Assembly: GCA_013399695.1 (NCBI GenBank)
Contig: VXAU01001252.1
Coordinates: 1,293,125-1,357,124, forward strand
Direction of reading: 5' to 3'
Length of the DNA stretch: 64,000 nt
Source: Formicarius rufipectus
Lineage: Eukaryota > Chordata > Aves > Passeriformes > Formicariidae
A program made the position numbers and the translations under genes. This document shows positions 38,301 to 50,880 of this stretch, piece after piece. Under the pieces are notes generated by a model that saw only the letters and a program-made list of their open reading frames with translations, was not told the origin of the DNA and ran no database searches. The stretch's first letter is position 1; each line of letters opens with the position of its first letter.

Positions 38301-39779
38301 AGCACACTTCATGGGCCAGTTGGACACTTTTCAAAACTTTCACCATCAACACTTTGTTTACTGTCTATAACGTGTACTGTGAACAAAATATATCATCTGT
38401 AGTGATTTTATTTACTTCTTTATATTTATAAAGCAAATTTGAACTCTTATTACATTGCAACCTTGCCAAGCATACAATATTTCATCAGCCAACACAGAGG
38501 CAAATGTGTCTTATGAACAATGCTCTCGTTATTCTAATGAACTCTGAATATCTAGGATAAAACTGTCAACTTTATAAAACAACAAAAGTAACTGCACAGT
38601 CAAATGTCTACTACAAAGCAATGGAATATAACACATTTTCATTCTAAAGTTTGACAGTGAGAACTTAGTTTGTTTCAAGGAAAAAGTGTATTTCCATTAT
38701 CTCATTAGAATTTATTAACCAAATAGTAAAAAAAAAAATGGAGTAGCAGCAACCCACTGATGTAATTGTGGTCCAACAAACTTTTATACTTGAATAATGG
38801 AGTCCAATACTTCTCATTTCAAAAACTGTGGAATAACTATTTTAGAAATGTTATTTTTCAGAACTAAGCACTAAATATTTGTGCTCTTTGAAGTTCTTTT
38901 CAGATTTTAAAAGTTACACACAAGAGAACAGCAAAAAATTCTATAGTTGTACTGACCTATTGCTGTAGATTTGGAATTTATTTTAAAATCTTTTGTTGCA
39001 GGACAGAAATGCAGATTATCATCATCTGCTACTACAAACATGATTCAAAAAGGTTATGGAATACAGACAAAAAAGTTACGAAGGAAAAAGACCTTTCTAC
39101 ACAGGTTTAAAATGTAAAGTTGCAATGTAGTTTAGAGGTTACCATCCCTACCACCTTTGGGAGATCAAATCAGATTGATCAATTCAGATCTGACTCATAA
39201 AACCCTTAAACATCCTAATCCAAATAGTTGTGCCTCAATATTTTCTCTCATTTCCTTCAGCAAGAACCAGAATAAATCATTCCATTTTGTTTCCCCCTAC
39301 CACCCAGAGTCCTTGCATTTTCATAAATCCTGCTTATAGAATTCAAAAGCATTAATCAATTATTGTGGTCTTCATATTTATGAAAAAGAAAAGAAGGAAA
39401 TGGAGAACTAAAGCTGTAGAAAAACAGATTGATGTTACATACTCCTAAAATCAAGAGTGCTCAGCCTCTATTAGCTTGAGTGACACTTTGTATGTAGGCC
39501 ACAGTTTCACAGTTAAAGAGTCATGTGTAAAATAAGAAAAGGATAAGTACAATGTGAACAGAACTAATTGGAAAAAGATACAATTATTTAAGTGAGACGG
39601 AGAAAAAATGTTCATGGGAAATATCTGTACTGAATGAATTGTGAAATAATATTTCAAATCTATATTTTAGCAAAAAAAGTATTTATTCTAGGATAATGAA
39701 TTTCTTGAGAGAGACTATTTTATTAATAATGGATGTTCAGATGGAATCAGATACAGTAGGTGGAAATAACACAGAATCA
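35371..39779. other. Unassigned noncoding DNA
   Basis: Plain AT-rich DNA for 4.4 kb. Frames are at most 80 codons. Short A-runs occur near 37668-37680 and 38728. No gene, RNA or element is supported. Confidence 0.65.
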
Positions 39780-40250
39780 TGTCTTGTCAAATGTGTGATT
39801 AATTTTGCACTACAAGTATTGATTTGACAGAACACCTTTTTTTTTACCTGTTCATAGCCATTTAAGCGTAATGGACTTCTTTATTATCCAAATGTTATTC
39901 CTTTGTTTAAGCTTTTCCTTTGAAAGCACTTTGATGCATTTATAACTAGTTACCAATTCTCTGGATCTTTATATGTGCATTATGTGCCGAGTTGACTCCT
40001 CCTCTTTTCAAGTCTATTAGCGTCAATTAGCCCTGAAGAGACATGTGAGTCTGACAGGCAAACTTGGAGAAAACGCCAGGGCTGATCAACCAAACAAAGG
40101 CAATGCTCCAGCATTTGTTGCCTATAAATGATTACATTTAATAAACATTTCCTTGAATTTTCCTATTTTTATTTTACCATATTGGTGCATATAATTACTT
40201 TTATTAACACCATAAAACTACTATCCATTGTGATGTACACATCACATAAG
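39780..40250. promoter_or_regulatory. Candidate conserved noncoding element
   Basis: Noncoding DNA with a run of plausible developmental-factor words: GTGATTAATTTTG near 39797, GATTTGACAG near 39820, TTAGCGTCAATTAG near 40017-40030, and TAAATGATTACATTTAATAAAC near 40124. CpGs remain near 39868, 39989, 40020 and 40074. No repeat or frame is present. The pattern fits an enhancer in a gene desert, without proof of conservation. Confidence 0.35.
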
Positions 40251-41999
40251 TATCATTAATAGTTTGCATACACTGGTGAGTTAAAGAAATGGCTAGATTT
40301 AGGAATAAACTGCACCTTTTAGAGCACAGATAATCAAGCCACATTTCCATACACAGCAGAGCAGCACAGAGTTGCTATTGCATAAGCACCTGTATTAGGC
40401 AGCAGAAAATGGTTTGGCGGTATTTTGTGCTCACACTATACCCTACAGTCCTTTTAAAGAAATAGGATTTTCACCTCTTGACTCCCACTCTTTTTCCCAA
40501 AGTAAAAGTAAAAAATTCTAAGACAGTTTCTGCTATTTTACTAAGGCTACATAGCATCTTACTCCACAAACAAACCCATTAAATTCCTGAGTAAGAGCAT
40601 GAGGGAACATATCTGTTACTTAATTTGGTTCTACTGTTATCATCCCTCAGATGAACAATTTCCTTCCACCTTTCACAAAAGACAATCATAAAGTGAAGAA
40701 CAAATATTTGTGAAAGTGTCAGAATCAGATCCTGAATTTATGAAGCTCTGGGGGGTAACTGGCTACCAGGTAAATACTGACAAGCAACTGAAGCTGCTCT
40801 GCATGTGAAAATACAGCAAAATAGATGGGAATCCCTGCTGTAAAATATTGCCTGTGAAAGGGAAACACGTATGCACTACAAAAGGACATTTATTTCTTAA
40901 TAGGAAATTAAATAGTCCTTTGCGTGAAAATATGTTGTTTTAAAATGCCAAGGGAAGGAACTGACTCTGAAAACTCTGCAAGCTATTTTGAAATACCTGA
41001 CTTCTACAGCTCACACTTCTTCATTCCACCTCTATAATGATGGGGGAAAAAAAAAAAATCAGGTGCACTATCATAAGCACTTGGCATGTCTATAGCTCCA
41101 AATTTCCACTACCAAAACAGCATTACCTCCAGTAACTTGTTGCCTTGGTATGTTTACTGCCTTTTCAAAAAATAACTTTGTATTGCAGCATTAATTCTTG
41201 ATATAACTAAAAAGTATCCCTTATTCAATTGCAATTTGAAATAGATGAGAGATAATAAATTTTAAATATTCAGTGGGCAGTTTTTAGTACTGTACCATTC
41301 ACAGGATTGCATTTCTTTGCAAATACTTTTATTTTAGAGCACTTTATTTTTCTAGACTGGACTATACCTCCTGCTCAATTGTTCATAAGTACAATTGATA
41401 TAAGCAGTAGGAAGAAGATAAGCAGTAAGTCTTAAATATCAAATGTAACAAGAAAACATTTTTCCAGTTCCACAAAAACAGACATTTTTGGAAACAAACA
41501 GGTTAATGGACCCACTGCAGTAAAGTTGTAGATTTGGATAGATAAGAGTACAGGATTATAAATGCCACGTGTAGCACATCCAGCTATTCCTCATTGGTGT
41601 GAACAAAGAAGGATTCCAAAGACTTGTTTGAGGTGACAGACAATTGACCAGATTAGATTTGACCCCTACCACAACTTAGACTATAGCTATTCTTTTCAAT
41701 TTCTCTTCCACACTTTAGTCTTATATAAGCTTTATATAAAAGTGTTTGTAGCAGCACATCCACATTAATATGCTACCATACAATTTTTCAGTGACTGAAA
41801 TTTTTACTGAAATTTTAGAATTAATTGTAAAACAGTCACACAGAGGGAGATTACACAGAGAGAGCAGAGTTTACCACTTTATTAAAATTGTGATTGTTCC
41901 CATAAAGACTCAACCAGGTCACATATTAATAATTATCACTGACAATCTTTAACATCAGACTAAACCCACAAGTGAAGCAATATTACATCTCTCTCTCTC
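40251..41999. other. Unassigned AT-rich DNA
   Basis: No gene. A 12-base A run occurs near 41047, and a short (CT)n at about 41986-41999 ends this stretch. Confidence 0.65.
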
Positions 42000-42380
42000 A
42001 TTTATCTTTACTGCTTATGGCCCCTCTGTGGTCAGCATGCTGTGAGCTTCGTGGACATTTAATTATGAACACATCATAAATGTGGCTGACAAGGCAGAAG
42101 CTGGGTTCAGATGCTCCTGGGATGAAGGAAACATCGTTGAAACCACTTAGACTTGCAGTACTTTCATTCTGTTACAATAAACTGTGTTCTGACTTATCAC
42201 ATACAGACTGAATATAAAGCTCCTTCCCTTTCTCATTAAACATTTTCACTTCATCAAATCTTCCAGTGTGGGCTCCGTGAAAATGAGAACTCATTGTTTG
42301 TGTTTATTTTAAAATAAACTCTTTACCTCTCACCAGTCAAATTACAACAGCGTCATATCAGAGTAACCAGGGCCAAGGGC
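42000..42380. promoter_or_regulatory. Possible regulatory patch
   Basis: Noncoding and non-repetitive, with AT-core words (TTTAATTATGAAC near 42058) and CpGs near 42049, 42134, 42276 and 42351 in AT-rich DNA. It resembles the stronger candidate elements but with fewer signals. Confidence 0.25.
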
Positions 42381-42650
42381 TGAATTTTCCTACCACTGTC
42401 ACAGAATCCTGGGAAAAGGAGAGAAATGCAGCACCTGAGTAAGATCACTGTGAAGCATTTAGGGCTGTGCCGGGTAACAGGACAGAGAGCTGAGGCAAAT
42501 GAAAGGAAAAGCCCAACAGCACATTTAATATTTTCTACAAGTATCAGCAATTATTACTCCTGCCTATGAATTCCTCTGTGTCACAGACTAGTCTGGCCTA
42601 TTGGTTTTTACAGCAGAGACCATAATTGTGATACATTATTTAACTTTGTT
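42381..42650. other. Unassigned noncoding DNA
   Basis: Nothing supported. Confidence 0.65.
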
Positions 42651-42784
42651 AAAACAAACAAAAAAGCCAGCAAACAAACAATAANNNNNNNNNNNNNNNN
42701 NNNNNNNNNNNNNNNNNNNNNAAAAAACACACACACACCAAAAAAAAAACAAAACCAACACACATCACCCACCTCCCCCCAGGT
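42651..42784. repeat. A/C-rich low-complexity tract interrupted by gap
   Basis: CAAA-type repeats run into the gap from the left, and an A/C-only stretch with a short (CA)n leaves it on the right, ending in a C-rich string near 42770-42781. The gap evidently interrupts the low-complexity tract, whose true length is unknown. It is the reverse-complement class of the GT-rich tracts at 24.28 and 45.04 kb. Confidence 0.85.
42685..42721. other. Assembly gap (37 N)
   Basis: Thirty-seven unknown bases lie inside an A/C-rich tract. Low complexity on both sides is the likely cause of the break. Confidence 0.99.
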
Positions 42785-44187
42785 AGTTGCCAAGACCAGC
42801 ACAGCAGCAATCAGATACTATAGATTTGAAATAAAACTTTGGCATCAGAATTAAGTGCACATTTTCTCTTGAAAACCCACACAGTAAGCAAAATCGAGGC
42901 ATGCAGATCTGGTATAAAACTAATTCATCTAGAGTGTCCTATTTTATTATCTACTGTACTGCCACACTGGCCCAAAACATACTAAAGATCAGAATCAGGA
43001 CAATGTTCTTTCAGAACGAAAATTGTGTTCTGACTCAAATTAGTTTCACATCCTCACCAAGGCTGCTTTCTACCACCTTCTCCACACCAGCTTTGGTTTT
43101 GGCTTTTATTTTTCACAGTGATGAAAACCCATGGAGCAAATACCAGAAAGAACATCTCAATACTACTGAGATTCCCAAAACATCACAGTTACCAAATGCT
43201 CTGAGAATCCTTATCATTTATAAGCCTTTCTAAGAACACTATTTTAATAAAGCAGCCAATACAGTCCACAAAGATGTTACATCTAAGGTGATTTTGTGCG
43301 TGTGTGTAATAATATTCATAATGCTAAGAATTAACATATGAACAAAGAGTGAATCTTGCAAGTGACCCTGATGCTTAAACATCTAAGAACAAACCTGCAT
43401 GCAAAGAACTAACCAGTGCCATGTTTCAAAGCAACTGTCCTCTGCAGTGCTGAGGTACATATTTCTGTACCTCCCCAACAGACTAGAAATAGAAAAGACA
43501 AAGCATATAATAAAGCCAAGCACAATGAAAGAGCTCTGAAGAGAGAGCTGAAAAGTAGCTATCATGTTGGCAGATAAATTCTACACACAATTATTCATTC
43601 CTAGCCTCTTGACATGTAGATTAATGAGTTTGATAACCCAGGCTTCTAAGAAGTGGATTCAACTCTGTTTCACCAGCATTCTTCTCCTTTTCTAACTACA
43701 AACAACACTTTGGTCTATTGAGGGGGGGAACCAAAACACAAACCAAATCAATACATTTGCACTGGTCATCAACATCTTTGCAATTGAGGTCTTATGTCAA
43801 AAATATGATATCTGCTGTGGGACATGGTTCTTTGCTGGCCCTGTCAAGAATTCACAGGGGCTCATGTGATCACTGGAGGGAGGAGTTTTTGCTCCAGCAG
43901 CCTGTGCTTCCACACCAAGTTCAAAGTCATATAGTAGCCAAGGAAAAAAAAAAATAAACAAGGAAAAACCACAGCTATAGTTATAATGACCCTGTACTCA
44001 CTGCAATGTGTTCTGTACATAAAATGTTCTATTTCTTCCCTGAGGCCAAATGACCTTTTGTCGACACTTTGGTTAATGTTCACTGATCAAAGTGGATTTT
44101 AAAGCAAGTGCTGCATCAGATTCCAGCCACGACAGCTGCACAAGGGGTCGTGTTTGCCTTAAACCAGTGCAGAGTGATGCACACTTG
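42785..44187. other. Unassigned noncoding DNA
   Basis: A 110-codon + frame (42901-43233) gives an unrecognised product and looks like chance. Nothing else is supported. Confidence 0.65.
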
Positions 44188-44211
44188 GGGGGGGACAACA
44201 CACACACACAA
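44188..44211. repeat. Short G-run plus (CA)n microsatellite
   Basis: A run of eight or nine G is followed by ACAA and then six CA units. It is minor simple sequence that may be length-polymorphic. Confidence 0.85.
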
Positions 44212-45030
44212 CATGGTTAATGATTTACAGATTTATTCTTTGTTGAGGCAAGTCTTGCACAGTGGAAATGCTTCATTCTTGATTGGTGAGCAGCTTTGAG
44301 TCCTTTTTTTTCCATCTCAAATGTTATGAGTTCAAAATCTCTCGAGTAATAACAGTCATATGCAGCTGCTTAGGATTTATCAGGAGGTTTAAGGGTTGGG
44401 GGGTGAATTTGCTTGAGGTTACCCCCTTTTCCTGGTCAACCACAATGTGAAAAGTAGTCTTTGGCCCTTCAGAAACGAACAGGAATTGTGTCCTGCAAGG
44501 TTATTACTTAGATAATCACAATTTCAGAAACCTGTCCCAAGTAATTACAATATTTTTCTTATTTTCAGCAACTGGAAAGGAAATCAAGATTACAGTGGGC
44601 AGTCTGTGCATGCTAACAGGTTCGTCCAGAGAGAGGGAATTGCAACAACCCCAAAGCTGGAGAGAGACTATACGAAAGCAGTGACACCAAAACAGTAATG
44701 ACATTCCATAGGATTCTAATCAGAGTAGGTGCTCAGGCATTGAGTGATGTCTTCCACAGCCTGCAACAGATATTTCTGCTGCAAACACCGTAACTGTTGC
44801 TAATTTCTCTTCCTCTTTGCATCACTCTCTCACAATCTGAGCAAGTAATCAATGTGTTTGAGTAATTCTGTGCTAATAGCAATGCAACATTTTTTTACCT
44901 ACATCTGAAAGTAGGTTGGATTATTGAATTTTACTTTTTATTACCTCTGTCTTATTCAGGAAGAACTAAGTTGCTTATTGCTTAAATGTAAATGTATCGT
45001 CTATGGATTTTTGGTTAGTTGGTTTGGATG
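44212..45030. other. Unassigned noncoding DNA
   Basis: No gene, RNA or repeat recognised. Confidence 0.65.
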
Positions 45031-45078
45031 TGATTTTGGTAGGGTGTTGTGTTTGTTTGTTGTTTTTTTGGGTTTTTN
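45031..45078 (+). repeat. GT-rich low-complexity tract ending in an N
   Basis: GTTT units and T runs end in an unresolved base at 45078, followed at once by A-rich sequence. As at 42.7 kb, a sequence uncertainty coincides with a GT/AC-rich tract, so bases may be missing here. Confidence 0.85.
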
Positions 45079-48000
45079 AAAGCAAACCACAAAAGCAATA
45101 CCAAACAAGTTCTTTACTGTAGGATGAGATACCTAGCACTCACAGTGGTGAAAGGCATGCTCCGGTAACATCTTGCATTATATCTACCAGCTTTATGATC
45201 CTGCAGCAGGAGGCACACCCCATCACACATCCCAACTGTAAATCTACTGCATGAGAGGTTATTTAGAGACACAAATTACTGTTATGCACAATCTCCTTTG
45301 TAATCAAATATATCTTCAGTTTAGCATTCACTTTAGAGAGGTCTCATTCCTTTGATGGTCTTAAAGGCAACCTACTGAAACAAGTTCTGGGGAAAAAAAG
45401 TGCTAGTTTTCGAAGTAAATCATAAGCAGGGAAGGCTTTTTCTGAAAGATCTTAGAAATACCTCATGCTGATGATTCCAAATATTAATTCTCAGAAATAC
45501 TGACATTAAGTGAGCCCTATACATATCTAATACATTGAGCAATTGCCATGCAGACCTATACCCCCACCCACAGCAACTAGGGATCTCCATGCATCCAGAA
45601 TATCATATCTCTAAGTAGCTCACCTTCAAGGACAGACATTTCTGCAGATTGAAAGGAACCAAGAGGGATAAAATCTGAGGTTATTTATTAAGATTGTACA
45701 CAGAACTCCTTCTGCACTCCCCAAACCCCTGAACCTGAGGATTTAGATTTGGTTCAGTAATTGATGTTATGGATTTGTGAGGAGGGCAGATGTTTTACAT
45801 AGATGTTAGGGTTTAAAGAACAGCCCTAATTCTTTTCATTTGCTTCTTATATTGAACTATGCATTTCTTTCAAAGCATCCTATGCACTGGGAGTCCATAT
45901 TCCATGATCACATTGGTACATTCTCCTTAGCTCTCCAAAGAGGCCCCAGCAGTCTGCTACCAATGCTGATGAGCAGCACACAAGGACACAGCCACCATTC
46001 TATAGACCAGGTATTCAAACTACTGCAGTTACAGGCATTCCACACAAATACACAAAACCCCAACTTTATTATTACTGGAACATCAACAGCACTGAAATTC
46101 CCCAAACCAACACAAACAGCCTCTGCAAAGTGGTGACTCACACCATGTTTTTATCTATAGCCTTCAGTCAGAGCATCAACAAGTATATACAGCCTACAAG
46201 ATAAATCCTGCTTTAGTGATCTAGAAGTCATTAGAAATCATTAAGCATTTCAGTGGAGATTACAGAGGAAACAACAGCATCAGTGAAGATATACACGAGA
46301 TTGTTAACTGGGAATTAAATTGTATTGTAGAACAGCTTTGTGTTTTTGCTGAGATTAACAGCCACCAGGAGTCATCTCTGGTCAAATAGGTCAGGCATCT
46401 TTTTCTGATGTTGTAAAAATAAGTGGAAGTGCTCAGTGCCAACAAAAGGGAACAGGGTTTTATCATTTTATCAGAATTCTGTTGGGCAAGACTGGTCCCA
46501 TATTGAGATAAAAAGATGCTCAGTGACTACAGAAGCAAAGGAATTTTTTCATTTATTCTCACTTTGGAATGAGCTAGCTCAAGAGTCACACAATTTGTAA
46601 ATCAGTGGTCAGTTTATTATATGTGTATCTTCTAATCCAGTCAAAGATAAGAGTCTACCAGTCTCACCTTAGCTCATTGTACACAGAGTACAGATTTCTG
46701 CTTTTATTTCCACAACATCTGGGGCTCAAGACCCGGTGAGTCCTCTTTGTGTAGTAGCTGTTACTTTGATAGACACTGATATGAACTGAGCAGAAAGCAA
46801 TTTTGCAGCCAAATCGATATGCAGGTGCACATCTGAGCACATTTATCTCTAATTATCTGTTCTCAGGCAAAAAACAAGCAGAGAAGAAAAATGCACAGGT
46901 ATTTATTTCATTTTACTCTTGCTCTGAAATTAGTGTATGCAAAAATTGAGATCAAGTTGTCAGAAATAGAACTGAGTCTTAGGCCCACTAAAAATGTCCC
47001 AAAGGGAGATGCCCATTCAAGTTTTAAAACTTACATTTTAGCAAAGACAGAAAAGGAGCAGAAATGCCTGCTTACAGGACTACCAGAAGCACAAGATTGG
47101 CTGCCAAGGAGCATAAACCTACCTTCAAACCCCTTCACCACAGCCACTCAACTTTTTTGGCAGACATGCATTTTCTACACTCCTTCTGGGGATAAAATGC
47201 GGTATCTTGGATATGTACACGTGGTAACAGATGGTACATGCCAATTGGTTTAGTGGGAAATACTGCATTAACTTCAAAATACCTTAGTAGTTTGAAGTTG
47301 TAAGTTAGAACTCCTGGACAGAGGAATTTAAAATCAACACTTTGAGGCAGGCAATGTAAGCTGCATGCAGTTCAGGAGGTGCATCTCTCAGATGAGATAA
47401 TTCTGCATTGTTATTACAAAGGATTTGTTTCTAAGAAAGATTTTTTCTACAGCTTTCACTAGAAATTTCACCTTTGGCTACCTTGCAGTACATTGAGCAC
47501 CAGGGACTGCCAGCATAGGGATCTTTCCACTGTATTAATTTCAATGCAGTGCATGTTATGTCGAAATTACTTATTGCCATACAGCAGAGATCCTCAGGTT
47601 AGCTTTCACAAAGGGCACAGAGTATATCAGCTCCTACAGAGCTCTATGGTACTTCAGTTAGATTTCTTTGGGAATCTGAAAAGAAACCTCTGTATTCCTC
47701 TGCCAAACACAGCATAGATGTGCACCCAGTATAGCAGACCAGTAGCAAATTCCTGATTCCATTACATCCTCCAACATACTAACCACTGTGACACTGCCTC
47801 CTACAAAGTCCTTTGAATGAAAGATAATATAGCAGTGTAAAACTTCTGCTTTCTTATTTAAAAATAATAAACCTTACATAGACACAAGTAAGAGCTGCTT
47901 CTGACACAAAGCAAACAGGGCACCCTGTGAGAGAGCCCAACTATTGAGCCACAGATTGAATGCCTGAATACTTTTAACCTAAGATGGATCTATGTAATGT

Positions 48001-48469
48001 ATTTATGTACAGTAACAGACCTGAGGAATCTGCTTATGTAACAGCCTCACAACAGACAAGGTTGTTGTAAGTTACTTCAGATTTGTTAGACGTAATTTAC
48101 ATTAAAAGATACACCCAGACTTGGACAACCAGCCCTTGAACAACCTGCCTTCACTGCTGCAGCCTACCACGTTTCAATGAAATGTTCCAAGCACAGGTTT
48201 GAAAAAGTGTATCAATACAGAAGAAATAACATATTTTACTTAAAGTACCAAGCCTGATGATTCAGTAGTGAGTGCTCCCTCTTCTCCCCCTCCCCAGCCC
48301 TCCACTCACACCCCCCCATCACCAGATTCACAGGATTAATATGAGACTGGCTTGAGGGTTTTAGCAGTAACTGCTGCAAAACAAGTTCTGATTGGTTGAT
48401 TCAGAAATTGGGATTCTGGGCAGTGTTTTATAAAAGGATAATGTATCTTTAAGCCTAGGTGCCCTTCAG
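45079..48469. other. Unassigned noncoding DNA
   Basis: No gene recognised. The longest frame, 120 codons at 46891-47253 (+), has no domain or splice context that I can identify. A C-rich string occurs at about 48284-48319. Confidence 0.65.
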
Positions 48470-48780
48470 GGAAATGTATTGGATAAATGTCTTCTGAAAA
48501 GCCTGTAAATATTCCATCGCCTCACTGTCATTACTACCATGAAATGATAATGAAGCATGAAAGAAATATAATTCCATATTCAGATGACAGCATTAGCCTT
48601 CATAAGCAAACTGAAATATTTATTAGTAAAATGTTCGGTATCTACGCCTGTAATCTAAAAAAAAGGACAAAAATGTTTTATAATAAAAAAGAGATTGAAT
48701 GCAGAGGTAAAATCTGGTTGGCTGATTTTATTGCTTATTATTAAATCCAGGCAAAACAATTATTTTTTTCTTTTCATTAG
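48470..48780. promoter_or_regulatory. Candidate conserved noncoding element
   Basis: AT-rich noncoding DNA with CpGs at about 48519, 48636 and 48645, and a close series of ATGATAATGAAG, ATTAG and TTTATTG words. An 85-codon + frame covers it but is Lys/Ile-rich and matches nothing. It lies just ahead of the much stronger block at 49.0 kb and may be part of the same regulatory cluster. Confidence 0.3.
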
Positions 48781-48999
48781 TAAGGCACCCAAATTAAAAC
48801 TATGCCCTCAGGCTGTGAGGTTTACAGTAGTGATTAAAAACAAGAAATTGTGATGCATGGGGTTTTTGACAATGGCATAATCAAATTCATTCATATTGCT
48901 CAATCTTTCACTGACAAATATTTTTACAGTGAAATACACCAAACAAAGAAGCACATCCAAGGACTATCAATACAGAGAAATTAGGAAGACTTGTTGTTA

Positions 49000-49980
49000 T
49001 CGTAGCAGAAAACAGATACAATGTTTCTATAATCTTGAATACAAACATTATAGTGTAGTTAATTAGGGTAATTATTGCCTAAATTGTGCTTAATTGTTTT
49101 ATACTGAAAAGGATTTCTGAAAGAAGACTTTTGGATTTCGACGAGGCACAGAAGTGAACACTCGGCAGCATAAGTATTTAGATGTAATTTCCTAAGTTTG
49201 ATTGCATTTCCTGTAAGTCAGAAAATGCATCCTGAAGCAGGCTGGGACAGAGATAAACACGAGCCACACGCCTTGACCTCTGTTTCACCTTATTGAAAAA
49301 GAGGCGTAAAATAGTCATTTAGTACACTAGCATCACAGAGCATTCACACACTCCAAGCACATTCTTTTTAAAAAAAAGTCTTTGAAGTGAATGAAAAATT
49401 AGAAATTCAAGTGACCACGATCAATTCTGAAACACTGCACAAAATTAATTACAGTTTTGCATCAGAAGCAAGAATGTAGATCTCAGACAGTCCATGTCAT
49501 TTATCTCGCGCTGTACAATATACAAGGCGATTAAAAAGCCAAATCTGTTCCCACCCCCCAAGTCTAAAGCCTATCAGAGGCTGTGAAGTACAAATGATTA
49601 ACTCCAAATTATTCAAGGGATTGTACAGACGCTTCAACTTGAATGAAATTTGCGGCAAGTCACGGGAGCTACGGAGGGACAGATTTGCTGCTCTTTATCA
49701 AAATCTAGTCTGACTATCGCTGACAGAATCCAGATAAATTGCATAGTAATCTGGCAGTGGCTGTGGAAAGCTTGCTCTGCAAAATCCAAATCTCTAATTT
49801 CTATCTGTTTTTAATTGCTTGACTTCAATTTGCATTTTTATACAATTGGCTTAAAGGATTTATTCTGTTCTTTAGGCTACTCTAATAAAACCGAGTACCA
49901 TTTCACATGGCATCTCAGAAACCTACTTACATTAAATAAGCATGCTGTAATACAAAAATATTTACTGTAGCAGAAAAAGA
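49000..49980. promoter_or_regulatory. Strong candidate ultraconserved-type enhancer block
   Basis: By eye there are 16 CpGs between 49139 and 49892, several times the density of the neighbouring DNA, including CTCGCGCTG near 49506 and four CpGs between 49630 and 49673. There is no open frame above 60 codons in this span and no repeat. Homeodomain-type words are dense (TTAATTAGGG and GGTAATTATTG near 49060, AATTAATTACAG near 49445, TGATTAAC near 49597, TTAATTGCTT near 49811), as are TTTATC and ATTTGCAT-like words. High CpG retention, high word complexity and lack of coding are the usual marks of deeply conserved vertebrate enhancers. Target gene and real conservation are unknown. Confidence 0.5.
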
Positions 49981-50707
49981 TGCCTTTTTATGTCATGTTC
50001 AGAATTAGGTAAAGAATACATGTATCAGGAAGCTCATGTTAAACTCTGTGAAAAGGAAGGGAAAAGCATTCATTCAACACAGGATAAACTCGGTGCGGGG
50101 GGAAACCCTAAAACATGTGGAACCAAGAGCACCTACACATTTAAATACAAGTCAGAAGCGACTAATAACAAACACCATGTGCTATAACCAAGCACCCAGG
50201 AGACAGCCTGAATGCCGGGCACTACAGCAAGAACTTCCCTTTCTTGTAATCCCCAAGGAAGCGTTAATATCCAATTAATATCCTCATTAACAAGTTAGTA
50301 TCACCCTTCCCAATTATAGAACACCTCACCTCAATGTGAGGTAGCTGTAGCTGTTACAGAACACAGTTATCTGAGCAGCTCTTGGCCAGTCAACATCCCT
50401 CAGCCACCTTTCAACAGAGTTGAGGTGTGATGATGGCTGAGAAGTGGAATTCCAGCAGGATGACCTGCATTTAGTCATTCTAGAACTGAGTATTGCAATA
50501 GGCCTATTTCAAACACACAATTTTAACTTTCTACTCAAGCTTTGCCAAAACATTTGCTTTATTATATCTATATGGCCATCAAAGGTTTTTTTACCATTAA
50601 CTTAATTTGAATATCAATAACCAAAAAGTATACACACCTCATGTAGTTTAGCATAACTCCATAGACACAAGACAGTACATTCCTACAGATTAAATTCAAA
50701 TAGCATT
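49981..50707. other. Unassigned noncoding DNA
   Basis: Two overlapping + frames of 65 and 80 codons (49990-50278) in different registers look like chance. Nothing else is seen. Confidence 0.65.
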
Positions 50708-50880
50708 AAAAAAAAAAAAATCAGAGGAGAAAAAAAAAAAGGCAGGCAGAACAAAAAAGCAACCTGTTTTTACCTATCAGTTGTAACAAGGATGTACAGA
50801 TTCCCTTTTCTTCCAAGTGACTTTAAATTTAAAAAAAAATTTAAAAAATGGTGAAATTAAAAATTGTGAATTTAAAAAAA
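50708..50880. repeat. A-rich low-complexity patches
   Basis: Runs of A13 (50708-50720) and A11 (50730-50740) are followed, after about 85 ordinary bases, by an AAATTT/A-run patch at 50825-50880 with partly repeated TTTAAAA and GTGAAATT-like units. No element body or target-site duplication is recognised. Confidence 0.75.

Noticed and set aside
39769..39785. ACAGAATCAT as a CR1 retrotransposon end
   Set aside because: Only a short string matches the kind of sequence found near CR1 3' ends; no extended similarity or terminal octamer repeats follow.
42608..42802. Phe/Cys-rich minus frame near the 37-base gap
   Set aside because: It is produced by A/C-rich low complexity read on the other strand and crosses unknown bases.
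46891..47253. 120-codon + strand frame as a gene
   Set aside because: No recognisable product, no splice or promoter context, and unremarkable composition.
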